From contig JABHEG010000066.1 of the NCBI GenBank assembly GCA_018676675.1, forward strand, positions 47,338-111,337: a DNA stretch of 64,000 nt, written 5' to 3'. Positions 9,018 through 18,177 of this stretch are shown here, in pieces. The translations under genes were made by a program, and so were the position numbers. The DNA comes from Lentisphaerota bacterium (GTDB lineage Bacteria > Verrucomicrobiota > Lentisphaeria > Oligosphaerales > JABHEG01). The stretch's first letter is position 1; each line of letters opens with the position of its first letter. Under the pieces are notes generated by a model. The model was not told the DNA's origin. It saw nothing but the letters and a program-made list of their open reading frames with translations, and ran no database searches.

Positions 9018-10448
9018 ATGGATACACTTTTTCGAACAATCGACTTGGCACTGGGCGAGGAGATCGCGACCGTGCTGACCAACGGCGTCACGGTTACGCT
9101 GAAGCTACTCGGCATGGACACGCAATGCGACGAACTCAGACAGGCCATACGCCACGTCGATCTGAAGGTCGCCATCGACGGGCAAACGTTCGACCTGTGC
9201 ATGGGCAATTACCACATGCCGATCACGGCGGAACCGGTGCGGATCGACTGCCCGATCACTCGGCTTCTTGCTGCGAACGTGAACAGGGCTGACCGCATCG
9301 CGATACGCAAGGACGCTCGGTTCCGGCTGTGGCCTGCAGACTCGCCACTCACGCCCAAAGGCACGTTCATGATGCCGATCAAGCAACGTCTGTTCTGCTC
9401 AGCCACACAAATGGGACACGCACCGACGTGGGTGGATGCAGGGGAAAATCCAGCGGCAAAGGGAATCTACTATCACAATGGGCTGGATTTTGGTGGTGCC
9501 GACGGCATTGACGAGGTCATCAGCTCGAGTGATGGGATCGTGATCTGCCGGGGGGACAAGTACCTCGAAGAGCACTGCCATGCCATGGTTGAACCCCGCT
9601 ATGATCGCGTATACGTACTGGATGCAAAGGGGTGGCGCTACAAGTACAGCCACTTGGACAGCATCGATCCGGGGGTCACCTTGGGTGCCAAGGTAACGCT
9701 GGGCCAGACGATCGGCCACTTGGGCAAAGAAGGCGGTTCAGGGGGCTGGGCGCACCTTCACTATGACGTGGCTGCGATCGCTCCCACCGGCGAGTGGGAT
9801 CTGCTCGAAGCCTATCCGTTCGTGGTTGAGGACTACTGCCGGCGATACCGGCCGGGTGTCGTGGCTATTGCGCGCCCTCAGCAGCTCATCCCAACTGGAG
9901 GCGTGGCCTCCCTCGATGGCTCCCGCTCGTTTTCCAGTTGCAGAATCGCCACTCACGAGTGGATCCTGTCGGACGGCACGCGCCATCAGGGGGCGCAGGT
10001 GCAGAAACGGTATGAAAAGAAGGGCGAATACAGTGAGACGCTCAAAGTGACGGACGAACGGGGCCGGGTCTCGTACGACTTCGCGACCATCCTGGTGAAA
10101 GACCCGACGGATGTCGCGCCCGGGAAAGGCGCAACCCGCTCACCCTACTTCGGGCACCATCTCCACCTCGCCGCGTACCCCACGCTGGGGCTGGCTGCAG
10201 GCACGCCCGTGACCGTGTTCGTCCGTGTGTTCAGCACGGAGCACGGTGAGGAGCGTCTCGACTTCGGCGACGGCTCGTCCCCAGTGTTCGTCAAGAGCCA
10301 TGAAGGCAAGCATGATCGCCACTTCAAACCGGGGTACGCCATGAGCAGGCACGTGTACGACGGGCCGGGCGATTACATTGTCACCGCCAGCCGAGACGAC
10401 GAGGAAGGCGCGACGGCAACCCAGAGAATCTGGGTCCACGTGGACTGA
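9018..10448 (+). CDS. M23-family peptidase-like protein with PKD-like domain
   Basis: A 476-aa protein. The zinc-ligand signature of M23 (LytM) peptidases is present: HNGLD (His153, Asp157), YSH (His212) and HLHYD (His246, His248). M23 enzymes cut peptide cross-links of peptidoglycan. About 145 N-terminal residues form a beta-rich domain of unknown type; a PKD-like beta-sandwich at about 285-365 and a further beta domain follow. Oddly, there is no signal peptide, although M23 enzymes work outside the cytoplasm. The reading frame extends to a TTG at 8997, but the ATG at 9018 has GGAAGG at good spacing and is preferred. It sits between a secreted hydrolase and a heparinase-type lyase, so the family may have been re-used for something other than wall turnover. 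Fold assignment is firm; substrate is not. Confidence 0.75.
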   Translation: MDTLFRTIDLALGEEIATVLTNGVTVTLKLLGMDTQCDELRQAIRHVDLKVAIDGQTFDLCMGNYHMPITAEPVRIDCPITRLLAANVNRADRIAIRKDARFRLWPADSPLTPKGTFMMPIKQRLFCSATQMGHAPTWVDAGENPAAKGIYYHNGLDFGGADGIDEVISSSDGIVICRGDKYLEEHCHAMVEPRYDRVYVLDAKGWRYKYSHLDSIDPGVTLGAKVTLGQTIGHLGKEGGSGGWAHLHYDVAAIAPTGEWDLLEAYPFVVEDYCRRYRPGVVAIARPQQLIPTGGVASLDGSRSFSSCRIATHEWILSDGTRHQGAQVQKRYEKKGEYSETLKVTDERGRVSYDFATILVKDPTDVAPGKGATRSPYFGHHLHLAAYPTLGLAAGTPVTVFVRVFSTEHGEERLDFGDGSSPVFVKSHEGKHDRHFKPGYAMSRHVYDGPGDYIVTASRDDEEGATATQRIWVHVD

Positions 10449-10526
10449 TCCGGATGGCTGAAAGGACGCCCAAATTTGATGCTGTTCTTGCTGAAACAGA
10501 CCGCCCGACGTGGCCGGAAAGACGCG

Positions 10527-12734
10527 ATGAGAAGCGTAGGTAGACGACTTGTGTATCCGACTATCACGGTACTCATGATCGCTCTCGGCCTCAGTGAAGG
10601 AAGGTCAGCCGTGAACGGGCGCACAAAGGAAACCGCCAGGTACCAGGTTCCTCCTGGTGTCACACCGCCCCGGATGGCCAACGCTCCGGCATTCAGCATT
10701 CCATCCGGAAACGGGCCTCGGTTCTATCTGAACGACAGGGAAATCAGGAACCTGAGGGAGGCCTATGCCGGCGCTGGCGAAGCCGCCCTGCCGTTACAGC
10801 AGATTGTCACCCATGCCCGGGACCTCCTGGTAAAGAAAGTCGTCATCCCCCCAAAGGGGGGCCAGCACAGTAGCCACTACAACTGCCCCAACTGTGAGCG
10901 GAAACTCCGCCCGGCAGCTGACGGGGAGGGACATGCGTGCCCCAAGTGCAAGACCGTATACACCGGCTCGCCGTATGAAGAAGCGTACTATGACAGGATA
11001 CATAAGAGCATCTGCAAGAATGCACGCCTGTGTGCCCAGGCGTACATCCTGACCGGGAACGAAGAATTCGCCCGATACACTCGGGGCATCTTGCTCGAGT
11101 ATGCGGACAGATACCTGACATACGAGCGACATGACCATCGTATGCGCGGAGTGGGAGAGCAATCGCACCGGAGCGGTGGCCATCTCTTCGCCCAAACTCT
11201 CGGTGAGGCCTATGCCATGTCGCAATGGCTTGGCCCTGCCTTTGACATGATCTGCGGTAGCAACGCATTCGCCCTCGCGGACCAGAAACGGGTCAAGGAC
11301 GGTCTCATCCGCCCCATGTTGACGTCGATCTTCCGGTTGCCGGCCGGGAAGTCGAATCACCAATCCTGGCACAACGCCGCCTACATACTCGGCGGCGCAA
11401 TCCTCGACGAGCCGGAGTGGATTCAGTTCGCCATCTGGAACCCAAAAAACGGCTTCCACTATCAACTGGGGGCATCAGTCAGTGAGGTCGGTCTCTGGCA
11501 GGACGGCGGTTGGAGCTACCACTTCTATGCCCGCAAAGCACTACTGGCAATCGCCGAGGTAGCCCGACATCTTGACATCGATCTCTGGGGGGAGGAACAG
11601 TTCATGCGGATGTTCCTTCTACCTGCCGCCTATCGCCTCCAGAACGGACACTACCCCAACTTCGGCGACGCCCACACGTCAGACAAGGTTGTGAGGAGAG
11701 AAGGCGAAGAAGAGTCATGGGCAGTCGCGAACGATCCCCGGCTGGCCATCATGCTCCCGGAAGACCTGAGCTGGGAGAGCATCCGTGTCGGTCGGACAAA
11801 AGAGGTGGATCGGCATTCGTACTCAGCGGGGAGCGCGCTGTTTGAGAGCAATGGGCATTTCATCCTCCGCGGCGGGAAGCCCGGGACCATCGAGCTTGCC
11901 GTTCTGTACGGGAAGCACGATGGCTGGCACAGCCACTATGACAAGAGCTCATTTGTTCTCTATGCCCGTGGGAAAGAGCTGGGGGTTGACCCGGGGAAGA
12001 AACACAATGTCAACTACCCCGGAGCTCTGCATCAGACCTGGCACAAGGCATCGCTCAGCCACAATTTGGTGACAGTTGACGGAAAATCCCAGGCGTCATA
12101 CGACGTTCACTCCGCCAGTGGTGGTGAGCTTCTGTGCTACAACGACGAGGGGGGCATTCCCGTTGCAGGCTGCACGTCTACAGAAACCTACCCCGGGGTA
12201 ACCGTAAACAGGTGGCTCGCGGCAGCTCCACACTATGCCCTGGTGATGGATGACCTGTCCTCGGACAGTGAGCATCTCTACGAATGGTGGTATCACAACA
12301 AGGGAACTGAGGCTCGCTGCAGCGATGCAGACAGGGCAAACGGGGATGCCACATCAGAAGCGGACCTCGGTTTTGTGTATGTCCAGAACGTCAAGCGCGG
12401 CAGTTCGCGAGAAACGATCGAAGCCTATTTCGACCATGGAGAGCTGACCGTTCATGTCATGCTGGCACGAGGCGGTAGAACTGCAATCCTGACCGGTAAT
12501 GGCCCGTACACAACGCCCGCAGACCGAGTGCCGCTGATGCGTTTCGGCCGCCGGGGAGGCGCTGTTCGGTTTGCCGCGGTCATAGAGCCCCGGAAGGTGT
12601 CTGAGGAGAATTACGTCCGCGACATCGTGTGCAAGCCAATACAGGGGGGGAACCTGGTCATCGTGTCCCATCAAGACGGCTCAGACACGTACCGACTCCG
12701 CCCCGATTCGGCCTCGGTAGAGGTCGTGCGTTAG
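10527..12734 (+). CDS. Heparinase II/III family polysaccharide lyase
   Basis: A 735-aa secreted protein. Starting at this ATG gives a clean signal peptide (MRSVGRRLVYPTITVLMIAL...); ATG 10479 is an in-frame alternative adding 16 residues. The N-terminal half is the alpha/alpha toroid of heparinase/alginate-lyase-type enzymes. The C-terminal half has the typical beta-sandwich signature: HSHYDKSSFVLYARGKEL, then LSHNLVTVDGKSQ. Such enzymes cleave uronate-containing polysaccharides by beta-elimination. Four cysteines (CPNC...CPKC, residues 120, 123, 138, 141) form a small zinc-ribbon-like insertion before the toroid, which I recall in PVC heparinase-like proteins. The gene ends 15 bases from the convergent esterase gene. 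Whether the target is alginate, heparinoid or another polyuronide cannot be told from sequence alone. Confidence 0.87.
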   Translation: MRSVGRRLVYPTITVLMIALGLSEGRSAVNGRTKETARYQVPPGVTPPRMANAPAFSIPSGNGPRFYLNDREIRNLREAYAGAGEAALPLQQIVTHARDLLVKKVVIPPKGGQHSSHYNCPNCERKLRPAADGEGHACPKCKTVYTGSPYEEAYYDRIHKSICKNARLCAQAYILTGNEEFARYTRGILLEYADRYLTYERHDHRMRGVGEQSHRSGGHLFAQTLGEAYAMSQWLGPAFDMICGSNAFALADQKRVKDGLIRPMLTSIFRLPAGKSNHQSWHNAAYILGGAILDEPEWIQFAIWNPKNGFHYQLGASVSEVGLWQDGGWSYHFYARKALLAIAEVARHLDIDLWGEEQFMRMFLLPAAYRLQNGHYPNFGDAHTSDKVVRREGEEESWAVANDPRLAIMLPEDLSWESIRVGRTKEVDRHSYSAGSALFESNGHFILRGGKPGTIELAVLYGKHDGWHSHYDKSSFVLYARGKELGVDPGKKHNVNYPGALHQTWHKASLSHNLVTVDGKSQASYDVHSASGGELLCYNDEGGIPVAGCTSTETYPGVTVNRWLAAAPHYALVMDDLSSDSEHLYEWWYHNKGTEARCSDADRANGDATSEADLGFVYVQNVKRGSSRETIEAYFDHGELTVHVMLARGGRTAILTGNGPYTTPADRVPLMRFGRRGGAVRFAAVIEPRKVSEENYVRDIVCKPIQGGNLVIVSHQDGSDTYRLRPDSASVEVVR

Positions 12735-12749
12735 GGCACTTCTACCTGG

Positions 12750-13673
12750 TTACTGCCTATCCCCTACCCTCCGGAGATGCTCCTCGAAGAAGGTATGCAT
12801 AGCCGGGCTTGTTTGGGCACGCTTCTGCCCCATCACACCGTGCCCGGCATCCTCGAATCGAAGGTATGTGATATCCGCGTCGACTGCCTTCATCGCCTCA
12901 TAGAACTCATCCGTTGAGTCGATGAAGACCACCGTGTCTTTGGCTCCGTGCACGAGCATGATCGGGGGCACTCCCCCGCGGACATAGGATGACGGGGAAG
13001 CCCGCCGGGCAACGGCCCTGAGTTCCGATTCCGCCTTGCCCCGATCCATGCCTCCGGCGAGCTTCCGGTAGACACTCGCGGCACGCTTGCTGTGAGTCGC
13101 GTGCAGCATGTTCCCGACCGCACCCGAACAGACTACCGCCTGAAGTGCGCTCGAAAACTCCTGGTAGGAGCCGTCACCTTCCAAGTCCTCCTCCTCAGCG
13201 GTGATCGCTGCCGTCAGCGCCAGCGTCCCACCCGCGGAGTTCCCGTAGGCCCCGATCCGGTCGGGGTCAACGTTGTACTGCTTGGCGTGAGCTCTCACCC
13301 AACGGATGGCGTTCTTGACGTCATAGAGGCAAGCAGGAAACGGTGCGTCTCTGATCATGCGATACGTCGGCGTAACAGCAACGTAACCCTTTTGGGCGAA
13401 AGCAAAGGCCATTCTCGAAAAGCGATAGTGATCGCCCCCGGTCCATCCTCCGCCATGCACCAAGACAATCACTGGACGCGGTCGGACAGAAGTCGCCTTA
13501 GGACGGATGACGTTCAACACCCACCGAGGGTGGCCTGCCCGATAGTGGATGTCCCTCTCGAAAATGACGCTGTCAGGAGCCGTTGGGATATTGGTCTTGC
13601 TCGGGACTTCCGCAACCGCCAATTGAGTCCCGGGCACCACCATAAGGAGTACCAATGACGCGATGGATCGCAT
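12750..13673 (-). CDS. Secreted alpha/beta-hydrolase (carbohydrate esterase type)
   Basis: A 307-aa protein with a signal peptide (residues 1-21, cut near AVA-EV). It has the alpha/beta-hydrolase esterase motifs HGGGW (73-77, oxyanion hole) and GNSAGG (Ser146), with Asp246 (GAKDTVV) and His278 (DAGHG) completing the triad. The layout matches the BD-FAE / acetylxylan-esterase-like group, which removes acetyl or feruloyl groups from polysaccharides. It is the only minus-strand gene in the first 43 kb, converging with the heparinase gene and divergent from the SGNH esterase gene. De-esterification before lyase attack is a sensible role. The ribosome site is weak. Confidence 0.88.
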   Translation of the reverse strand: MRSIASLVLLMVVPGTQLAVAEVPSKTNIPTAPDSVIFERDIHYRAGHPRWVLNVIRPKATSVRPRPVIVLVHGGGWTGGDHYRFSRMAFAFAQKGYVAVTPTYRMIRDAPFPACLYDVKNAIRWVRAHAKQYNVDPDRIGAYGNSAGGTLALTAAITAEEEDLEGDGSYQEFSSALQAVVCSGAVGNMLHATHSKRAASVYRKLAGGMDRGKAESELRAVARRASPSSYVRGGVPPIMLVHGAKDTVVFIDSTDEFYEAMKAVDADITYLRFEDAGHGVMGQKRAQTSPAMHTFFEEHLRRVGDRQ

Positions 13674-14090
13674 AGTGAGTCCGTTTGGTTCGCTTCGAAA
13701 GAATGCTCTGTCAAGGCAACAATAGTCTCACGGAACATCGCCAAGTATGCCATAGCTGTGGGTGTTTTCCACGCGATTCAGATCCACATCCGCCCCCGCC
13801 CCCGCTGGCAGTCCTTGCGTTCCGGGGACAACACCCCGGATCGGAAGCCGCCTTGTCCTGAGCAACTCACTCCAACGACACTGAGCGGCATCTTCATCGA
13901 GTTCGCTGCTGCCGGGCCTTTCTGAAGCTACATTAGCTTGAGGCGAGACCTCCCTCCTGTACGGTCTGCATTCCCTCCACGATTCACGTGAAAGGGCCCA
14001 GGGGAACGCGGGCCGCAAAGCTCTGGCATGGTCCGCCCCCGATACGTCAACGAACCGACGGACAAACGAATCTTCTCACGGGAGTGACGC
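13674..14090. other. Divergent intergenic region, no gene seen
   Basis: 417 bases separate the divergent esterase and SGNH genes and should contain both promoters. I could not find a convincing -35/-10 pair. A 96-codon open frame on the minus strand (13728-14018) has an Arg/Pro-rich composition and no ribosome site, and I do not accept it as a gene. There is a C-rich tract (cgcccccgcccccgc) at about 13790-13805. Confidence 0.4.
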
Positions 14091-15371
14091 ATGAAGAGGA
14101 CATTTCAGATGACAGTGATTCTCGCGATGGTCGGCGCCCTGGGGGGTGCGGCTGAGACGCCGCTTTGGGATCTGGCCACGAGCACGATTCCGGCCGTGCT
14201 GCAGTCGGGAGAAATCGAGCGGGTGGGCAATGAGATCACCTTGAAAGATGGCGCTGCATTTGCCGTTCCCGCCGAAGCGTTCCCGGATCAGAGGAACTTC
14301 ACCGTCCAGGTCACAGCGTCGATACCTGAGTTGGTGAATGGCACCGTCTTCCCGGTGATGCACAAACAGAGCGCCGGGGACGATGGTTTTTCCTTCTCAA
14401 TGAGCTACAAGGACAAACCGTACTGGGCCCGCCGCCTCTACACCGTTGTGAACAACATCGTCATGTCTTCCATTGGGATCGGCGGGCAGCGGGGACCGCA
14501 GGTCAACACGCCCTACACGTTCACCGTGGCCGTCCGCAACGGCTTTGCCACGTTCTACGTCAACGACAGGCCGTACAAGACGTGCTACATGGAGGTCATT
14601 CCCAACGACGAGCCCATGTGGATCGGCCGGGCGCAAGGGAAGAAGGCAAAGCCCATGACAGTGGTGATCAGCAGCGTCAAGGTCTACGGCCCAACGTTCG
14701 AGTACGTGTCGAAGAACGAGCCCAAAAGCAAGTATCCCCGTGGCGTCGTAGCCGGTAAAGGCTGGGCGCTGGACATCCCCAAAATCGAGCATCCGGAATG
14801 GCCGAAGGTGTTGATCTACGGCGACTCCATCTCCATGGGGTACCGGAGGACCTTCATCCCGGAGATGCTGAAGCAACAGGTCTACGTTTTCCACTGCTGC
14901 CATTTCATCAACGGCAACGTGCCCAAACCCGCGATGGAAGAGATGGCCGGTCGTTTTGAGTTCGATGCGGTCGTCTTCAACAATGGACTCCATTCCTTGC
15001 ACTGGACTCCGGACAAGGTCTCCGACCAGGTTGTCCATGACCGGATGCGTGACCTCGCCCAGTGTTTCAGGAAGGGCGCCCCCAAGGCCAAGATTTACTA
15101 TCTGATGACAACACCTCACACGGCCGCGCGCCCCACGTCGAACGAGCCGGTCAACAGTCTTGGGGACAAGGACGATGTCGTGGTCAGGCTAAATACCATC
15201 TCCGAACAGGTCATGAAAGAAGAGCAGATCGAGATCATTGACATCTACTCCGTATTTGCCGAGCGCCTCGAGCTGGCATCCGGAGACGGATACCACTGGC
15301 GGGGGCCGGCCTATCAGACGATCAGTGAGGAGATCACCAAGAGAGTCCTACCGGTACTGGGGAAGAAGTAG
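14091..15371 (+). CDS. Secreted SGNH/GDSL esterase with N-terminal LamG-like domain
   Basis: A 426-aa protein with a signal peptide (about 1-21) and a strong ribosome site (GGGAGTG). Residues about 45-210 form a concanavalin-like beta-sandwich that should bind glycan. Residues about 240-420 are an SGNH hydrolase: YGDSISMGY supplies the block I Ser246, FNNGLHS stands in for block III, and DGYHW supplies Asp399 and His402. SGNH enzymes with such binding domains are carbohydrate deacetylases. The gene is followed 7 bases later by the HEAT protein gene, so they are co-transcribed. The N-terminal domain could also be classed as DUF1080/LamG-like. Confidence 0.85.
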   Translation: MKRTFQMTVILAMVGALGGAAETPLWDLATSTIPAVLQSGEIERVGNEITLKDGAAFAVPAEAFPDQRNFTVQVTASIPELVNGTVFPVMHKQSAGDDGFSFSMSYKDKPYWARRLYTVVNNIVMSSIGIGGQRGPQVNTPYTFTVAVRNGFATFYVNDRPYKTCYMEVIPNDEPMWIGRAQGKKAKPMTVVISSVKVYGPTFEYVSKNEPKSKYPRGVVAGKGWALDIPKIEHPEWPKVLIYGDSISMGYRRTFIPEMLKQQVYVFHCCHFINGNVPKPAMEEMAGRFEFDAVVFNNGLHSLHWTPDKVSDQVVHDRMRDLAQCFRKGAPKAKIYYLMTTPHTAARPTSNEPVNSLGDKDDVVVRLNTISEQVMKEEQIEIIDIYSVFAERLELASGDGYHWRGPAYQTISEEITKRVLPVLGKK

Positions 15372-15378
15372 GTTGGAT

Positions 15379-18147
15379 ATGCGCATGTCGAAACGAGTGA
15401 TTTTGATTTCAGTCTTGCTGATGTGCCGGCTGCCGGTCGCGTTGGCAGCAGAGCGCCCCGTTAGCCGGGTAGAGGGCGTGTATATCAGCACGGGGGACAG
15501 TCACTTCCTGGGCGGGTCACTGCCGGTTGACTCACGCGCGTCCATTGAGGCGGCCTTCGACATGCTCAAGCATGTCTTCGGGATCAAGCGTATCTACTGG
15601 CGAGGCCTCCAGGAAGCGGCCTGGATGGAGGTCATGCATGTGCGTGAGGAGAACTTCCGGAGCGCCAGCTTCCATCACTGGTCGCACCAGTTGCTTCGGG
15701 AACACGATCTCGAGAAGCTGGCAGTGCAGATTGCCCATGCGAAGGGATTGGAACTCTGGGGAGTCGGTACACTGGGTGATTGGGGTGCCACGCCCGAGAC
15801 CCCGAGCTTTACCCAATTCCCTATGTCAGCTGAAGCCCGGTTCCGCATTGAACACCCCGAGTGGGCACCGGTCGACAAGTACGGATATCGCCGTCAGGGC
15901 GGTCCTGTGGAGCTCGCCTACCCCGACGCTCGCGACGCCCTGGTGGATGTGCACACCCGCCTGACCCGAGCAGCCGGGTACGACGGAATCATCTTTCTGA
16001 GCTATGTCGAGAACTTCAGTACGCGTTTCCCGGATGAGTTCGGCTACAGCGATCCCATCGTCGATGAGTTTGAGCGTCGGTATGGAGTCAACATTCGGAA
16101 GCACGATTTCACCCGCTATGCCAGCCGAGCCGACTGGTACCGGTTGCGCGGCGAGTATCTGACCCAGTACCTGCGGGAACTCAAGGCAGCGTTGGCTCCC
16201 GATGGTACCAAACTCGGCATGTTCGTGAACCCACGCACCCCGCGGATGCCTGGCCTGTGGGCCACGCTGCCCCACACCTATTTCACGATCGGGAAGTTGT
16301 ACTTTGACCTGGACACCTGGGTTGAGGACGACATTGTGGACCTGCTGGCCATCTACGGTGGCTCGTCGCGTGCAGTGCAGGCCAAAACAGTCAGGGATTG
16401 CCTGTGGATGACACGTGATACGGATGTGTCCGTGTCATTCGTCACCACCGGGCTCACCGATCCCGTTTGGCAGCCCATCTTTGCGCGAGGCCTGGGGGCG
16501 ATCTACGCTGCGGGTGAAGATCAGCACTACCTGTTGCGCAGCCGGATTCCGGCACAGACAGCCGAGGCCCTCACATCCGGAACGTTGTACGAACAGATGC
16601 GTTTCCTGAGCCAGGTGATCGACGGAGAAGCAACCGTGGCATCCGCGGCGGTGATTCCCTTTGCAGCGCACGAAAACATGCTCATGAGGCGACTCGCGGT
16701 GTTCGCCCTGGGGCGTCTCAAGGACCCGGCCGCTCTGCCGGTCATTGAGGCGGCGCTCACCGATTCGGAAAACGGGGTTCGCTGCAAAGCCATGCAGGCT
16801 CTGCGCGATGTCCATCGACCAGAGAGTACCGCCCGGATCATCGATTGCCTGGCCCAGTTCGGCAACCACCCCCTGGGAGAGATGGCCCGCGACACGATTC
16901 CACGTCTACGGCCCTTCCCTCGTGAGGAGTTGACTGAGGCAGCACTCAACCATGGCAGTGCTGATGTCCGCCGCGCCATCATCCGCGCCTTCGGGCGTGG
17001 CCCGGCCACAGCGGATGATCTCCCACTCCTGAAGCAAGCGCTGAACGACTCAGACCGATACGTACGTGCCGCTGCGATCCGGACGCTGGGGACCGTCCGA
17101 AATTGCCCGGAGGCCGTTGAACTCATTGTGGAAGCGTTGAACCATGACGATGTGGCCATGTCAAACCGGGCCGTGGACGCGTTGGAGAACACGATCAAAC
17201 GGCGTGATCGCGACACGCTCGAGCTCCGCCCCCGGATGCTGCAAGCGGCGGTCGGCCTGTTCCGCAAGATGGGTGATGGCTGCAAAAGGGCGGATCGCGA
17301 CTGGGGCTACCGCAGTGCCGGGAATGCACTGCTTGCCTTCGGGGACGATGGTGAAGCGGCACTGCGTGACTTCATGGATCAGAGCGCGGACAAGCGGCTG
17401 GCCGAACTGGCTTGGCGCGTACTCTATTTCCGCGAGAAGGCAGGTGACAATAAGTTCAACATCATCACCGAGAAGGAGAATGAGGAAGCCTTCAAGGCGC
17501 GTCCGGCCTGGCTGAAGACGATCGAGATCGAGCGCATCGCACAGGACTTTGAGTCTGACAGGACGTTCGGCGGATCGGTCAGCGGTTCTGTCGGCGACGT
17601 GCACAGTATTCCTGCCCGTTGGAATCACTTCGGCCCCAAAGGCCCAATGCCCTGGATGCAGACGGCGCACAGCGGCAAGCGGTCGGTGCGGTTGGTGCGC
17701 GGCGGCAATGGAATGAACGGTTGGGTGGTAGGGCCCAACGGACCGGATCCAGAGCTGGACTACGAGCTGCGGTTCTGGGTGTTCCGGGAACCGACGGGGT
17801 CATTCGTCGTCGCGACACGCGATGGCGCCAGGCGGGCCAACGAGACATCGGTGCTGGTCGGCGGCAACGGAAGCGTGTTCCTGAGGAACGAGGTGGAGGG
17901 CCCCGGCTGGATGCCAACGCAGCTCACGATCCCGGAAGGTAAGTGGACACGCCTGAGCGTGCGCGTTGACCGCCCGCGCAAGATGTTCGGGGTCGCACTC
18001 CTGTCTGCGGCAGGCGAGGAAACGAAATCCAGTGTTGCTGCCCCTCTAGGCCCCGTGGAACGAGTGAACAGCGTCTCGTTCTACCCGCAGGCACCGCTCG
18101 GGGCAGCGTGCTGCCTCGACGACATCGAGCTGGTCGAACGACGGTAG
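15379..18147 (+). CDS. Secreted TIM-barrel hydrolase-like protein with HEAT repeats
   Basis: A 922-aa protein. The frame stays open back into the previous gene, but ATG 15379, just after AGGTTGG, gives a proper signal peptide (MRMSKRVILISVLLMCRLPVALAA). Residues about 30-400 look like a GHL10/GH42-related TIM barrel (GYDGIIFLSYVENFS near residue 200). Residues about 425-700 contain repeated HEAT-type helical pairs (RRLAVFALGRLKDPAALP, VRAAAIRTLGTVRNCPEA), a protein-interaction scaffold. The last 190 residues form a beta-sandwich that is clearly homologous to the end of the next gene's product (FVVATRDG versus LVVATRNR; FLRN versus MLRN). The barrel may be catalytic, but no family with known activity is recognised. 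Stop-to-start spacing to the beta-helix gene is 30 bases. Confidence 0.75.
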   Translation: MRMSKRVILISVLLMCRLPVALAAERPVSRVEGVYISTGDSHFLGGSLPVDSRASIEAAFDMLKHVFGIKRIYWRGLQEAAWMEVMHVREENFRSASFHHWSHQLLREHDLEKLAVQIAHAKGLELWGVGTLGDWGATPETPSFTQFPMSAEARFRIEHPEWAPVDKYGYRRQGGPVELAYPDARDALVDVHTRLTRAAGYDGIIFLSYVENFSTRFPDEFGYSDPIVDEFERRYGVNIRKHDFTRYASRADWYRLRGEYLTQYLRELKAALAPDGTKLGMFVNPRTPRMPGLWATLPHTYFTIGKLYFDLDTWVEDDIVDLLAIYGGSSRAVQAKTVRDCLWMTRDTDVSVSFVTTGLTDPVWQPIFARGLGAIYAAGEDQHYLLRSRIPAQTAEALTSGTLYEQMRFLSQVIDGEATVASAAVIPFAAHENMLMRRLAVFALGRLKDPAALPVIEAALTDSENGVRCKAMQALRDVHRPESTARIIDCLAQFGNHPLGEMARDTIPRLRPFPREELTEAALNHGSADVRRAIIRAFGRGPATADDLPLLKQALNDSDRYVRAAAIRTLGTVRNCPEAVELIVEALNHDDVAMSNRAVDALENTIKRRDRDTLELRPRMLQAAVGLFRKMGDGCKRADRDWGYRSAGNALLAFGDDGEAALRDFMDQSADKRLAELAWRVLYFREKAGDNKFNIITEKENEEAFKARPAWLKTIEIERIAQDFESDRTFGGSVSGSVGDVHSIPARWNHFGPKGPMPWMQTAHSGKRSVRLVRGGNGMNGWVVGPNGPDPELDYELRFWVFREPTGSFVVATRDGARRANETSVLVGGNGSVFLRNEVEGPGWMPTQLTIPEGKWTRLSVRVDRPRKMFGVALLSAAGEETKSSVAAPLGPVERVNSVSFYPQAPLGAACCLDDIELVERR

Positions 18148-18177
18148 ACCGCTTCGCTGGTTAATGGGAGATATTAC

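Noticed and set aside
13728..14018. 96-codon minus-strand frame in the divergent gap
   Set aside because: Arg/Pro-rich, no ribosome site, no recognisable motif; the gap is needed for two promoters.
15238..15378. Extension of the HEAT protein into the SGNH gene
   Set aside because: Overlaps conserved SGNH block V in another frame, while ATG 15379 gives a signal peptide and a ribosome site.
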